This document shows positions 26,918-36,847 of a stretch of 64,000 nt of DNA, piece by piece. Each line of letters starts with the position of its first letter. Position 1 is the stretch's first letter. Under the pieces are notes generated by a model that saw only the letters and a program-made list of their open reading frames with translations, did no database searches and was not told where the DNA came from. The position numbers and the translations under genes are program-made. Source of the stretch: Psychrobacter sp. PG1 (GTDB lineage Bacteria > Pseudomonadota > Gammaproteobacteria > Pseudomonadales > Moraxellaceae); NCBI RefSeq assembly GCF_014897815.1, contig NZ_JABUZG010000039.1, positions 1 to 64,000 on the forward strand. The letters are read 5' to 3'.

Positions 26918-27865
26918 TTAACGCTTGTCGTTGCGGTCACGAGTATTGCGCGTACCACGGCTGGCAGGGCTAGCACTACTTTTAGGCTTCGCGCTGCTGT
27001 TACGATTGTCGCTACCACTGCGGCTATCGCTACGACTGTCAGTAGCGCGACGCGCTTTAAGCGGCTTGCTTCTGATACGCTCTTGCTTCTCTTTCGCTGC
27101 GCCATGTAGACCGGTACCATAACGAGGACGCAAGCTCACTAGATCGGTCAAGGTATTGATGTCTTTTCTGTCGAGTTCTAAGAAACGACCAGTACGTAGC
27201 TCTTTTGGTAGAGCAATCGTACCATAGCGCGTGCGCAGTAGACGGCTAACTTTTAGGCCTTGTGACTCAAACAAACGACGCACTTCGCGATTACGACCTT
27301 CTTTTAACTGGACGTGATACCACTTGTTGACGCCTTCACCACCGCCTTCTTTGATATCTTCGAACTTTGCAAGACCGTCTTCTAGCATAACGCCAGCCGT
27401 TAGCGCACGAGCGATATCAGGCGTGACTTCACCCAATACACGTACCGCATATTCACGAGTGACTTCGCCAGACGGATGCATCAAGCGATGCGCCATCTCA
27501 CCATCATTGGTAAACAATAATAGCCCGGTTGAATTGATGTCCAAGCGACCAACCATCACCCAGCGATCATGAGTCAGTTTTGGTAAACGCTCAAAAACGG
27601 TTGGACGACCTTCTGGATCTTTAGCAGAGCAGACTTCGCCTTCAGGTTTGTAGTAAGCGATAACACGGCGACGCTTCTCGTTTTCAGAGGTGTATTTAAT
27701 CTGACGACCGTCAACACGAATCTCATCGCCTTGCTCGACGCGATCACCAATGGTCGCAGGTCCGTTATTAACAGTAACACGCCCTGATTTTATGACTTCT
27801 TCCATTTGACGGCGTGAGCCGAGACCCATACGGGCGAGGGCTTTCTGTAATTTTTCATCTTTCAT
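26918..27865 (-). CDS. rluB: 23S rRNA pseudouridine synthase RluB
   Basis: RsuA/RluB-family enzyme that isomerises U2605 of 23S rRNA. S4 RNA-binding domain at about residues 1-60 (QKALARMGLGSRRQMEEVIK), then the catalytic domain with GRLDINSTGLLLFTND, holding the catalytic Asp. The last 65 residues are a basic Arg/Ser/Asn-rich tail, typical of RluB in this group. Two in-frame ATGs lie 6 bases apart; AAGGA is 7 bases before the ATG at 27865 and only 1 base before that at 27871, so I choose 27865 (315 aa). Monocistronic. Confidence 0.92.
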   Translation of the reverse strand: MKDEKLQKALARMGLGSRRQMEEVIKSGRVTVNNGPATIGDRVEQGDEIRVDGRQIKYTSENEKRRRVIAYYKPEGEVCSAKDPEGRPTVFERLPKLTHDRWVMVGRLDINSTGLLLFTNDGEMAHRLMHPSGEVTREYAVRVLGEVTPDIARALTAGVMLEDGLAKFEDIKEGGGEGVNKWYHVQLKEGRNREVRRLFESQGLKVSRLLRTRYGTIALPKELRTGRFLELDRKDINTLTDLVSLRPRYGTGLHGAAKEKQERIRSKPLKARRATDSRSDSRSGSDNRNSSAKPKSSASPASRGTRNTRDRNDKR

Positions 27866-28454
27866 AATCATGTCCTTGAGTCGGTGGGTTTACATTTCTC
27901 AATGTAAAAAATTGGATTGACTATTCTACGCTATTTTGATGACTTTAGCACGCAAACCAGTATCTACAAACGGTATCAATTTATCGTTTTATATTAATAA
28001 AAGAAAGTTTGCTAAGTTAAAAGAGATTTTTAAAATAAAATTTGATTAGGGTGTTGCGAAACTAAGATATTTGCAAACAAATGCTTATATTTATTTTTTA
28101 ATAAAACAGTGGTTTTTTTGAATATTATTAAGATTAGTTAAGCAACATAACCAATACTAAATTTCTATTTTCGGCAGCATGAACCCTAAGAAATACTGCT
28201 AACGCGTTTGAATATGTCTTCCTATTTAGATTTTTCTGTCTTTTTGTTTTTATCGATATGCGCTATACACCTTTTTTGAAAAGGGTTTACGTAAAATAAA
28301 TTAACTAAGAAAATTGTTCTTACATCAATGTTTATAAATATTGCGTTATGTATAGTTTAGGTGTATATTCAATAAATACATCCTTTTTTATGAATATATT
28401 GATAGCAGCAAGACACTTATTTTTGATTCACGAATATAAATATGAGTAACTGTT
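27866..28454. other. AT-rich intergenic region upstream of the polysaccharide locus
   Basis: 589 bases between divergent rluB and wza, notably AT-rich. I see no coding frame, no JUMPstart/ops element (GGCGGTAGCGT) and no hairpin terminator. It includes a candidate wza promoter at 28341-28369. Other regulator sites may be present but cannot be named from sequence. Confidence 0.5.
28341..28369 (+). promoter_or_regulatory. Candidate sigma-70 promoter for the polysaccharide operon
   Basis: TTGCGT, 17-bp spacer, TATATT. It would give a 5' leader of about 80 bases before wza at 28455. The match is moderate and the region is AT-rich. Confidence 0.4.
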
Positions 28455-29546
28455 ATGGTTTATAAATATTTCATTTCTGTACAAAAGCGCTCCTTAATAG
28501 CGAGTGCGTCTTGCTTATTGCTGACAGCATTGCTCAGCAGTTGCACAATAAATTCAGGACTTCAGTCTGGAAAATTACCTGAGTCAGGGACATTCACTGC
28601 AGAAAACGGTCTACAATTCTATATTCAACCTTTGAGTTTGGCTAATCTACCACCTAAAGAAGCCGTCATCCTTGATCGAGATTTATATCATTTAGTAAAA
28701 ACATCTGGGCGTGTCAGCTATGGCATTGCTAAAGGGGATGTTCTCAATATTATCCTGACCAATTATCCAGATATTAATGCTTCAACGTCTAGTCTGACTG
28801 TTGACCAGCAAGGGTTTATACAATTCCCCTTAATAGGGAGAGTCAAAGCCAGCGGTCTCAGTGTGCCGCAGTTCACTGCCACTTTGCAAAGCAAGCTTCA
28901 ACGCTATCTCAAATACTCAGATCCTCAGGTCAAAATCATCAACTACCGTGGTAGTAAGTTTTTTGTGGATGGTGAGGTCAAGCAGTCTGGTGAGTTTGCT
29001 ATCGCAGATGTGCCCATCTCAGTATATGGTGCTATTTCTATGGCGGGTGGTACGACTGATACGGGTGATTCAAACCATATCGTATTAAATCGTCAAGGCA
29101 AAAGTTACAAGCTCGGTATCCAATCATTAAATCAAATGGGGCTGTCTGCCAATCAAATATACTTACAAGACGGCGATGCTATTCATGTCAATAGCCAAAG
29201 CCGCAATAAGGTCTATGTATTGGGAGAATTTGGCAAAATTGAGCCCGTTGCTATTCCTGAGCAAGGGCTGAGCCTAGCGCATGTATTAGGTGAGTCAAAT
29301 GGATTGAATTCTAATACGGCCAATGCGGCCAAAGTATATATCGTTCGGGATAATCCAAAGTATCAATACACCAATATTTATTATGTCGACATGCAGAGCA
29401 TCACAAGTTTTGCTTTGGCCAGTCGTTTTGACATGCAAGCCAATGACATCCTTTATGTTGATCCAACTGGCTTGGCGCGCTGGAACCGTATTATCAGCGC
29501 CATACTGCCTTCAACATCAGCAATCAATGTGATTTCAGGGATATAG
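28455..29546 (+). CDS. wza: Polysaccharide export lipoprotein Wza
   Basis: Outer-membrane polysaccharide secretin of the Wza family, 363 residues. Signal peptide with lipobox LLSSC near residue 30, then the polysaccharide-export domain (YGIAKGDVLNIILTNYPD and GFIQFPLIGRVKASGLSVPQ) and SLBB domains (FFVDGEVKQSGEFAIAD, KVYVLGEFGKIEPVAI). The C-terminal region includes an amphipathic segment (ARWNRIISAILPSTSAI) matching the helix that forms the outer-membrane barrel in E. coli Wza. First gene of the locus; the export channel through which Wzc feeds polymer. Confidence 0.93.
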   Translation: MVYKYFISVQKRSLIASASCLLLTALLSSCTINSGLQSGKLPESGTFTAENGLQFYIQPLSLANLPPKEAVILDRDLYHLVKTSGRVSYGIAKGDVLNIILTNYPDINASTSSLTVDQQGFIQFPLIGRVKASGLSVPQFTATLQSKLQRYLKYSDPQVKIINYRGSKFFVDGEVKQSGEFAIADVPISVYGAISMAGGTTDTGDSNHIVLNRQGKSYKLGIQSLNQMGLSANQIYLQDGDAIHVNSQSRNKVYVLGEFGKIEPVAIPEQGLSLAHVLGESNGLNSNTANAAKVYIVRDNPKYQYTNIYYVDMQSITSFALASRFDMQANDILYVDPTGLARWNRIISAILPSTSAINVISGI

Positions 29547-29555
29547 GAGTCAGTC

Positions 29556-30032
29556 ATGCGAGCGTTTGATCAGATATTGGTCGTTTGTGTTGGCAATATA
29601 TGCCGCAGCCCGATGGCCGCTGCCATATTAACGGCATATTACCCAGAAAAGCACATTGACTCTGCTGGTCTGTCAGCGCTCGTAGGTCACGCAGCTGATG
29701 CCAAAGCGGTTGCATTGATGGCCACTCATAATATAGACATCAGTGCTCATATCGCCAAGCAAATTGATGAAGCATTAGTCAGTCAGGCAGATTTAATTTT
29801 GACTATGACAACCAGCCAAACCAAATGGATTGAAAGTCAGTGGCCGCACTGTCGCGGAAAAATCTTTCGAATTGGGCATTGGCTTGATAAAGATATTGCT
29901 GACCCTTATCAGCAGGATGACTCAGCATTTGAAAAGAGTAGACAAAATATTATCGATAGTCTTGAACAATGGACTGACAAGATTAGCGACGCGACATCAA
30001 TTAGAGCGTTGAAGTTCAGCGAATGCTATTAA
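29556..30032 (+). CDS. wzb: Low-molecular-weight protein tyrosine phosphatase Wzb
   Basis: Cytoplasmic phosphatase that dephosphorylates the Wzc tyrosine tail. P-loop CVGNICRS at residues 11-18 with catalytic Cys11 and Arg17; general acid Asp in ADPYQQD near 112-118. 158 residues, slightly longer than E. coli Wzb (147). AGGAG lies 7 bases before the ATG, and it is 9 bases after wza. Standard wza-wzb-wzc order. Confidence 0.93.
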   Translation: MRAFDQILVVCVGNICRSPMAAAILTAYYPEKHIDSAGLSALVGHAADAKAVALMATHNIDISAHIAKQIDEALVSQADLILTMTTSQTKWIESQWPHCRGKIFRIGHWLDKDIADPYQQDDSAFEKSRQNIIDSLEQWTDKISDATSIRALKFSECY

Positions 30033-30057
30033 ACGATCAACATTGAGCGATGAGCAT

Positions 30058-32325
30058 ATGGTTATGAATAATATGGATTCAAAAGACCTATCAACGTCTA
30101 CGAGCGAAAAAAACAATGACGACATCGATTTAATGGCGCTGGTTTTAGTATTGTTGCGTGGTTGGAAAATTATCGCTCTCATGGCGATATTGGGGCTTTT
30201 ACTAGGGCTTTTGTATACCCGCTATGTGAATCCCATCTATAAATCAGATGCGCTGATACAGATTGAAGAAAATACTCAAGGAATAGAGGCGCTTGGCGAG
30301 AGTATCTCAGAGCTGGTTGGTGCAGAAGTCAGCAAAGCGGAGACAGAAGCAGAGCTGATAAGATCACGTATGATATTGGAGCCAGTGGTTGAGCTATTGC
30401 ACCTGCGCATTAAACTAACAGATCCCAATATTGGTCATCTTGATAGAATAAAAAGCAATCGTACTTACACGCAATTAAACACACCGGATGATGTGTCTCT
30501 TGATACCGAAAATGGCATAGTAAAAGTCCGCCAATTTGATGTATCACCAGCGTACTTAAACCAACCTTTTACACTAACAAAATCTGCTACAGGGTTTGTT
30601 TTGAGCAATGGGTTTGATGAATTCAAAGGTCAGCTTGGTCAGGCGCATCAGTTCAAAGGGTTGGACGGTCAGATTAATATTACTGTCACAGAGTTACCTG
30701 CTGATGGTTACCCAATTAATATTAGTAAGCAGACGATAAAGGCTGCGACTGACGCTATCAACGGCGCCTTATCCGTTGAAGAAAAAGGTCAAAAAACGGG
30801 GATTATTCAGCTGTCGATGACGGGTCCCAACCAAGAGCAAATCACGACTATACTCAATCAGATCGTCCGATCTTACGTCGATCAAAACCAATCTCGCGGT
30901 TCTGAAGAAACGACCAAAACACTTGCCTTTATGGAAACGCAGATACCTCTATTAAAAGAAAAATTAGAGACTTCTGAAGCATTGTTTAATGACTTTCGTA
31001 AAAAATATGGCACGATTGATGTGGGTAAAGAAGCCGAGTTGTTATTGAATGAGAAGTCTCGCATCGATGAGCAGCTCAATGAGCTTAAACTCAAAAAAGC
31101 AGACCTGACCACTTATTATACCGAAGAACATCCACTGGTCATCCAAATTAATGAACAGCTCAAAGTGCTCAATAATAGAACAAGAGAGATAGATAATACC
31201 ATTGCAGGTCTACCTGAAATACAGCGAGAGTTTCTGAAGCTATCAGAAGATACGGCAATCAATCGAGAAATCTATCTGACGCTGCTCAAAAATTATGAGC
31301 AACTTAAAATCGTCAAGGCTGGTCAAATCGGCTATGCCCGTATTATCGATTCACCGACCAGTACCTTTAATGCCATTGCACCAAATAAACTACAAATCCT
31401 GATGCTGACCACATTGATAGGCATGATGTTTGGGGTGATGCTGGTGCTCTTGAAGAACCTTGTTAGAAATGTCGTCAAAGATCCAGAGCATTTAGAGACC
31501 ACTACGGGCATCCCTGTCATTGCAACGATTCCACGCTCACCCTTACTGTCGAGGTTGAGTAAAAAGAAGAATACCACCCCTCGCATGCTCGCTCATGTTG
31601 ATCACAGTAGTTTGAGTTATGAAGCGATCAAAAGCTTAAGAACCAATTTGATGTTTGGTATGCCAATGGGGACAGCGGTGGGGCAGCCCGCGCAAGTCAT
31701 ATTGATTACTGGGGAGAGCCCTGGTGTGGGCAAGTCGTTTATCGCTGCTAATTTATCAGAGGTATTTGCCCAGCTCAACAAAAAAGTCTTGGTCATCGAT
31801 GGTGACATGCGCTTAGGTGAGCTGCATAAAATGTTTAATATGAGCCAACATGATGGTCTTGCCGATTATTTGTTGCAGGATAAAAAGCATTTTTCTCCGA
31901 TTGATGGTACTCGATTAGACAGTGAGGTTTCTAGCTTAGGGGTCGAAAGCTTTATTCATCCCACTGGTATGGAGTTGATCGATTTCATACCGCGCGGACG
32001 GCAGCCGCATAATCCTACCTCCTTATTGATGGGCGAAAAATTCAATCATTTGATGGCAGAATTAAAAACTCAATACGATTATATTGTCATCGACTCACCC
32101 CCGATATTGGCGGCGTCAGATGCTATGGTACTTGCGCAACATGCAGACAAAGTACTCATCGTTACGAAGTTTAATCATTCAATAGAAGGGCAACTGGTTT
32201 ATGCGATCAAGCAAATGAATAAAGCCAATGTACAAGTAGATGGCATTATTCTCAATGATGTACAGCAGGGTCTTATGGATAAATATAGCTATCACTATCA
32301 TTATGCCTACGGAGATAACCACTAG
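30058..32325 (+). CDS. wzc: Tyrosine autokinase / chain-length regulator Wzc
   Basis: Inner-membrane co-polymerase with BY-kinase. N-terminal Wzz domain between two membrane helices (about residues 45-63 and 448-470) with a long periplasmic coiled-coil region. The cytoplasmic kinase has Walker A GESPGVGKS, Walker A' VLVIDGDMR and Walker B YIVIDSPP. The C-terminus is a tyrosine cluster, YSYHYHYAYG, the autophosphorylation tail that Wzb acts on. Start placed at the ATG at 30058; a TTG at 30043 and ATGs at 30064 and 30073 are alternatives. Controls polymer length and export through Wza. Confidence 0.92.
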   Translation: MVMNNMDSKDLSTSTSEKNNDDIDLMALVLVLLRGWKIIALMAILGLLLGLLYTRYVNPIYKSDALIQIEENTQGIEALGESISELVGAEVSKAETEAELIRSRMILEPVVELLHLRIKLTDPNIGHLDRIKSNRTYTQLNTPDDVSLDTENGIVKVRQFDVSPAYLNQPFTLTKSATGFVLSNGFDEFKGQLGQAHQFKGLDGQINITVTELPADGYPINISKQTIKAATDAINGALSVEEKGQKTGIIQLSMTGPNQEQITTILNQIVRSYVDQNQSRGSEETTKTLAFMETQIPLLKEKLETSEALFNDFRKKYGTIDVGKEAELLLNEKSRIDEQLNELKLKKADLTTYYTEEHPLVIQINEQLKVLNNRTREIDNTIAGLPEIQREFLKLSEDTAINREIYLTLLKNYEQLKIVKAGQIGYARIIDSPTSTFNAIAPNKLQILMLTTLIGMMFGVMLVLLKNLVRNVVKDPEHLETTTGIPVIATIPRSPLLSRLSKKKNTTPRMLAHVDHSSLSYEAIKSLRTNLMFGMPMGTAVGQPAQVILITGESPGVGKSFIAANLSEVFAQLNKKVLVIDGDMRLGELHKMFNMSQHDGLADYLLQDKKHFSPIDGTRLDSEVSSLGVESFIHPTGMELIDFIPRGRQPHNPTSLLMGEKFNHLMAELKTQYDYIVIDSPPILAASDAMVLAQHADKVLIVTKFNHSIEGQLVYAIKQMNKANVQVDGIILNDVQQGLMDKYSYHYHYAYGDNH

Positions 32326-32374
32326 TTTGCGTGGTAGTCGCTTATAAGCAAACCAACTTAATTGGGTGGATATT

Positions 32375-34378
32375 ATGTTGATAAAAACAGAGTCAAACAA
32401 TGCTTATCAATCGTCCAGTGGTTTTAATCAATGGTCGAAGCGTGTGGCTCTGTATTTATTGTCATTACCACGCCTGACTAAAAGCACCCTCTTATTTAGT
32501 ATAGATTTTGCCATGTCGATCTTTTGCCTATTATTGGCATTGATGCTACGACAAGGATATGTGGCTTCTCATATCAGTCTTGCAGCATTGGCTTTTTATG
32601 CATTCGTGCCGGTTGCTAGCTTATATCTTATTGGTTTTTATCGCAGCGCCTCTCGAGGGTTTTTTGATGCAGTGATGGGTCGTGTGCTGCAACTGTTTTT
32701 TTTACTTATTATTGTTTATCAAGTCATCATTTATTTGAGCCCATCAGCGACAATACCGCGCTCAGCCCCCGTTATATTTTTATTTCTATTTTTTATTTGG
32801 CTGTGGAATAGTAGGCTCATGATCCGCGCGTTACTGAAACGTCTACAGGGTACAGGTCAAAACCGTCGTCCAAATGCCTGTTGTGACAATGTGATTATCT
32901 ATGGTGCAGGAGAAGCTGGTAGAGAGTTGCTAGAAAGTTTGAGACATTCTTATCAGTACAATGTAGTGGCGTATATCGATGATGACCCGCAGCTTACTGG
33001 GGCTTATTTACATGGCAAACAAATATATGCAGCTCACGCGCTTCCGTGGTTGATAGAAAAACTCAATGTGGCGCAGGTGATTTTGGCCATGCCCTCTATG
33101 AGCCGTGGTCGTAAAAAACAGATTATGGACAGTCTGTCAGGTATCTCCGTTAAGATAAAAGACTTGCCAAGCTTACGTGAGCTTGCTGATGAGATAGTAA
33201 CTGTCAGTCATATACGACCCGTTGACATATTAGATGTGCTCGAACGAGAAACAGTCGAACCTGTTGCGGAGTTGCTACAAAAAAACATCACGGGTAAAAA
33301 CGTTCTCGTTACTGGGGCAGGTGGTTCAATCGGTAGTGAGCTGTGTCGGCAAATCATCAAAAATAAGCCTAAATGCTTGGTGCTATATGAACAGTCTGAG
33401 TATGCTTTATACACCATAGATCAAGAACTTGTTAATTTAAAAACAGTGGATGCTGATTATCAAAATATTGAGATTATTAGCATCATCGGCAGTGTCAGTA
33501 ACGAAAAAAAATTAATCAATATATTCGAAAAAAACCATATAAAAACGATTTATCACGCTGCCGCCTATAAGCATGTGCCTATTGTTGAGTCCAATCCCTT
33601 TGAGGGCACCATCAATAATACCAAAGGCACCTACCATTGTGCCCGTGCTGCGATACAGGCTCGCGTTGAGACTTTTGTACTGATTTCTACTGACAAAGCC
33701 GTGCGACCTACCAATGTCATGGGAGCGTCCAAACGCTTGGCTGAGTTGGTCTGCCAAGGATTGAGCCAAAGTAACAGTCAGACTTGTTTTAGCATGGTGC
33801 GTTTTGGCAATGTTTTAGGGTCATCAGGCTCTGTGGTGCCGTTATTTACCAAACAGATTGAGCAAGGAGGTCCGATCACCATCACTCATCCAGACATCAC
33901 ACGCTATTTTATGACGATTCCAGAAGCGGCCAGTTTGGTTATTCAGGCAGGTGCGATGGCATTCGGTGGTGAAGTGTTTGTGCTTGATATGGGCGCGCCC
34001 GTCAAAATTGTTGATCTGGCAAAACGTATGATTCGTTTGACAGGTTGTGAGCTAAAAGATGATAGCAATCCCAATGGCGATATCGAAATCGTATTTACTG
34101 GCTTGAGACCGGGTGAAAAGCTTTACGAGGAGTTAATCATTGGTGAAGACAATATCGAACCTACTTTTCATCCATTGATTATGCAAGCAATGGAGCACAG
34201 CTTTCCTTTGCAAGATATCGAAAATATTTTATTTGAATTTGCAGAAAAAGCAAAGCAGCAGGATGTGGTCTGGCTGAAAACCCAGTTTAAGTTTTTTGTT
34301 GAAGGTTACCGAGAAGGATCTGATAAAGATGTCGAGGTAGAGAAAGTAGATACCACACTGACAGATGAAATGGGTTAA
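32375..34378 (+). CDS. Membrane-bound UDP-GlcNAc 4,6-dehydratase (WbpM/PglF type)
   Basis: 667 residues. Four to five N-terminal membrane helices (about 25-150), a first nucleotide-binding region (NVIIYGAGEAGRELLE), then the catalytic SDR domain: GAGGSIGSELCRQI, YHAAAYKHVP, and STDKAVRPTNVMGASKR with the active-site residues. Family members make UDP-4-keto-6-deoxy-HexNAc, precursor of QuiNAc, FucNAc or bacillosamine. A GTG at 32366 is an upstream alternative, but GGGTGGA sits 5 bases before the ATG at 32375, which I prefer. Likely partner of the aminotransferase at 45213. Confidence 0.9.
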   Translation: MLIKTESNNAYQSSSGFNQWSKRVALYLLSLPRLTKSTLLFSIDFAMSIFCLLLALMLRQGYVASHISLAALAFYAFVPVASLYLIGFYRSASRGFFDAVMGRVLQLFFLLIIVYQVIIYLSPSATIPRSAPVIFLFLFFIWLWNSRLMIRALLKRLQGTGQNRRPNACCDNVIIYGAGEAGRELLESLRHSYQYNVVAYIDDDPQLTGAYLHGKQIYAAHALPWLIEKLNVAQVILAMPSMSRGRKKQIMDSLSGISVKIKDLPSLRELADEIVTVSHIRPVDILDVLERETVEPVAELLQKNITGKNVLVTGAGGSIGSELCRQIIKNKPKCLVLYEQSEYALYTIDQELVNLKTVDADYQNIEIISIIGSVSNEKKLINIFEKNHIKTIYHAAAYKHVPIVESNPFEGTINNTKGTYHCARAAIQARVETFVLISTDKAVRPTNVMGASKRLAELVCQGLSQSNSQTCFSMVRFGNVLGSSGSVVPLFTKQIEQGGPITITHPDITRYFMTIPEAASLVIQAGAMAFGGEVFVLDMGAPVKIVDLAKRMIRLTGCELKDDSNPNGDIEIVFTGLRPGEKLYEELIIGEDNIEPTFHPLIMQAMEHSFPLQDIENILFEFAEKAKQQDVVWLKTQFKFFVEGYREGSDKDVEVEKVDTTLTDEMG

Positions 34379-34444
34379 TAGAGAGAGGCGCGCTGTCATA
34401 AATTCCTTACAAGTTCTGTGAGTCACTAAATTGGACAATATGTC

Positions 34445-35761
34445 ATGAGCTCTGGAGTATTTTCATCGATACAGAGCATAATAAACAGGTTGAAAACCAG
34501 TCACTTTGTGCGAGATGTGGTCATGGTCGGTGGCGGGATTGCTGCTGGACAGGCCATCGCTATGATTTTTATGCCATTTCTCACCAGACTATATAGACCT
34601 GAGGATTTCGGTATCGCTGCTGCCTTTACTGCTATCGTCAGTATTATTACTCCGATTGCCACTATGGGCTATGCAAATGCAATCGTGATGCCAGACAGTG
34701 ACGAGGATGCTGCGGCAGTTGCCCGACTGTCTATATTGCTCAGTGTGGTTATAGCTGTCCTCTCATTCATTGTTGTCTATGTCGGTAAGTTTCATTTGGC
34801 AAGTTGGATGGGTATGGAAAGTACGCCAAACATGCTATATCTCATACCATTAACGCTATTAGTCGGTGCTTTTCTTTCTGTCGCTGATCAGTCTGCTATT
34901 AGAGTGGGCTTATTTAAAGCGAAAGCTCGGGCTTATGTGGAAAGCAAGTTTGTGACAGATAGTAGTAAGCTGATAGGCGGTATGCTAGCACCTTCAGGGA
35001 TGTTACTTATTTTATTGACGATAGCAGGGCAGCTCACAAACTTTATTATGCAGATGCTTCGTGTACCTAGAGTAGGTGTATTAAATGTCCGTCATTGGTT
35101 TGGTACTAAGGGTGTTCGACATGCCGCCATATCGCAGCGTGATTTTGCGATATATCGTATGCCACAAAGTATCCTGAATGCGGCTTCAGTAGGGTTGCCA
35201 ACTATCTTGTTAGCGTCATTATTTAGTGCCTCTTCTGCAGGGCAGTATTCATTAGCTGTTCTTGTGCTTGGTGCACCCGCGATGCTGTTAGGTCAGGCGG
35301 TTGGAGAGGTTTTCTATCCTAAAATTACGCGTGCCATCACAGCAAATTCATCTGAGGCTTATCAATTTTTATTAAAAGTAACGTTGATTCTATTGGTGGT
35401 TGGTATTGTGCCATTCGGTACGGTGTTCGTTTTTGGTGATTATCTTTTTTCTTTAGTGTTCGGTGCAGAGTGGGCATTAGCAGGTAGTTATTCGCAGTGG
35501 CTGTCTATTTGGCTTTTGACCAGCTTAGTGTCTGGTGCGAGTACTGCGGCATTGCCAGCATTACGTTTACAGCGATTCCTTTTGATTCGAGAAGTGTTTG
35601 CAGTGGTATTTCGTGCTGCAGCGCTGTATGTAGGTTTTTACGTTTTTGAGTCAGATATGATAGCCATTGCCCTTTTCTCATTTGTTGGGGTTTTGCTCAG
35701 TTTATCTATCATTTATGTCGCTTTTCGGCGTCTTGTTCATATCGATGAAGTGAAGCAGTAG
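34445..35761 (+). CDS. wzx: Wzx-type polysaccharide flippase
   Basis: 438 residues with about 12 hydrophobic segments, of the polysaccharide-synthase/MOP flippase superfamily. The opening (GGGIAAGQAIAMIFMPFLTR, then LYRPEDFGIAAAF) is characteristic of this group, in which YxPxxFG follows the first helix. Translocates undecaprenyl-linked repeat units across the inner membrane for Wzy polymerisation. No strong ribosome site; the ATG lies 66 bases after the dehydratase. Confidence 0.87.
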   Translation: MSSGVFSSIQSIINRLKTSHFVRDVVMVGGGIAAGQAIAMIFMPFLTRLYRPEDFGIAAAFTAIVSIITPIATMGYANAIVMPDSDEDAAAVARLSILLSVVIAVLSFIVVYVGKFHLASWMGMESTPNMLYLIPLTLLVGAFLSVADQSAIRVGLFKAKARAYVESKFVTDSSKLIGGMLAPSGMLLILLTIAGQLTNFIMQMLRVPRVGVLNVRHWFGTKGVRHAAISQRDFAIYRMPQSILNAASVGLPTILLASLFSASSAGQYSLAVLVLGAPAMLLGQAVGEVFYPKITRAITANSSEAYQFLLKVTLILLVVGIVPFGTVFVFGDYLFSLVFGAEWALAGSYSQWLSIWLLTSLVSGASTAALPALRLQRFLLIREVFAVVFRAAALYVGFYVFESDMIAIALFSFVGVLLSLSIIYVAFRRLVHIDEVKQ

Positions 35762-35830
35762 GTACGTTTTTTGACTGCTTTGAATGTCACAAAGGATATG
35801 TATGAGAAGTCTCAACTTGAGAGGCTCACT

Positions 35831-36847
35831 ATGATTTCAGTCATTATCGCTGCATTTAATGCCGCTGCTACTATTGATCGTTGCATCAACAGTATTGACG
35901 TTGCGAAAAAGAGTCACGACATTGAGCTGATAGTCATTGACGATGGTTCTAAAGATCATACTGCTAGCCTATTGCATAGCTGGGCAAATGCTAGGTCATG
36001 GATTACGGTGAAATATCAAAAAAATGGTGGCGTGGCAGAGGCTCGTAATACTGGGCTCGATATCGCAACCGGCAGTTACATCGTTTTTATAGACGCGGAT
36101 GACACCATTGATGATTGGTATTTTGATTTTGTCTTTGATCAAGCTGTAGATCGAGATGTCGAGATGTTGGCATTTGGTCATAAACGCATGATGCTGGATG
36201 GCTCTGTTATTGAGCGTCCTAATAGTGCGGCAGAATACTCACGGCAAGATATCGAAATGCTACAACTGAGAGTGACAGAGAATAGACATATATATTGGTA
36301 CGCCTGCACCAAGGTGTATAGCAAAAACTTAATCGCAGAGCTGCGCTTCGATAGCGACGTCAAATTTGGTGAGGATGGTATTTTTAATATCGCATGTCTA
36401 AGCAAAGCAAATCGTTTATCGGTGCTGCCAGACTGTCCATACAACTACTATGAAAATGCGACCTCAATAACAAGCTCACAATACAAATCAGGGCTTTTGG
36501 AATCCATTGAAGCGGACTATACAGCCAGAGTCAGGATACATGATTGGTCGATCAGTGCTACTGAAAAGCAAGTGCTATTATCGGACTTTGCTCGTAGTTA
36601 TGTCGAGCATATGCTGCCATATTTACTTAATAATTTGGCGCATATCGATATGAAAAAGCGTCGTGCAGAGCTAGTTAAAATACGCCAGTCTTTCGTTTAT
36701 CAGAACTGTTTGCCGCATTATTATCAACGACATCCAGCCCGCGGCATTCGTGTATTGATTTTATGTTTTTCACGGCGTTGGTATGTTATGACGCTGGTTT
36801 TTCTTCAACTGTCTTGGTCTAAAGAAAAGGTGAAAAAATATGCTTAA
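35831..36847 (+). CDS. Family 2 glycosyltransferase (GT-A)
   Basis: GT2 enzyme: MISVIIAAFNAAATIDRC at the start, IELIVIDDGSKDHT, GGVAEARNTGLD and the metal-binding FIDADDT. Start set at the ATG at 35831, with GAGAGG 6 bases upstream; frames from a TTG at 35771 or an ATG at 35798 would add residues ahead of the normal GT2 start. 338 residues; the C-terminal 100 are basic and may associate with the membrane. It overlaps the next gene by 8 bases. Donor and acceptor sugars cannot be predicted. Confidence 0.88.
   Translation: MISVIIAAFNAAATIDRCINSIDVAKKSHDIELIVIDDGSKDHTASLLHSWANARSWITVKYQKNGGVAEARNTGLDIATGSYIVFIDADDTIDDWYFDFVFDQAVDRDVEMLAFGHKRMMLDGSVIERPNSAAEYSRQDIEMLQLRVTENRHIYWYACTKVYSKNLIAELRFDSDVKFGEDGIFNIACLSKANRLSVLPDCPYNYYENATSITSSQYKSGLLESIEADYTARVRIHDWSISATEKQVLLSDFARSYVEHMLPYLLNNLAHIDMKKRRAELVKIRQSFVYQNCLPHYYQRHPARGIRVLILCFSRRWYVMTLVFLQLSWSKEKVKKYA

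Noticed and set aside
26918..27110. Low-complexity Arg/Ser-rich C-terminus of RluB as a possible frameshift
   Set aside because: Basic disordered tails are common in RluB proteins, and the stop is followed by a clean terminator.
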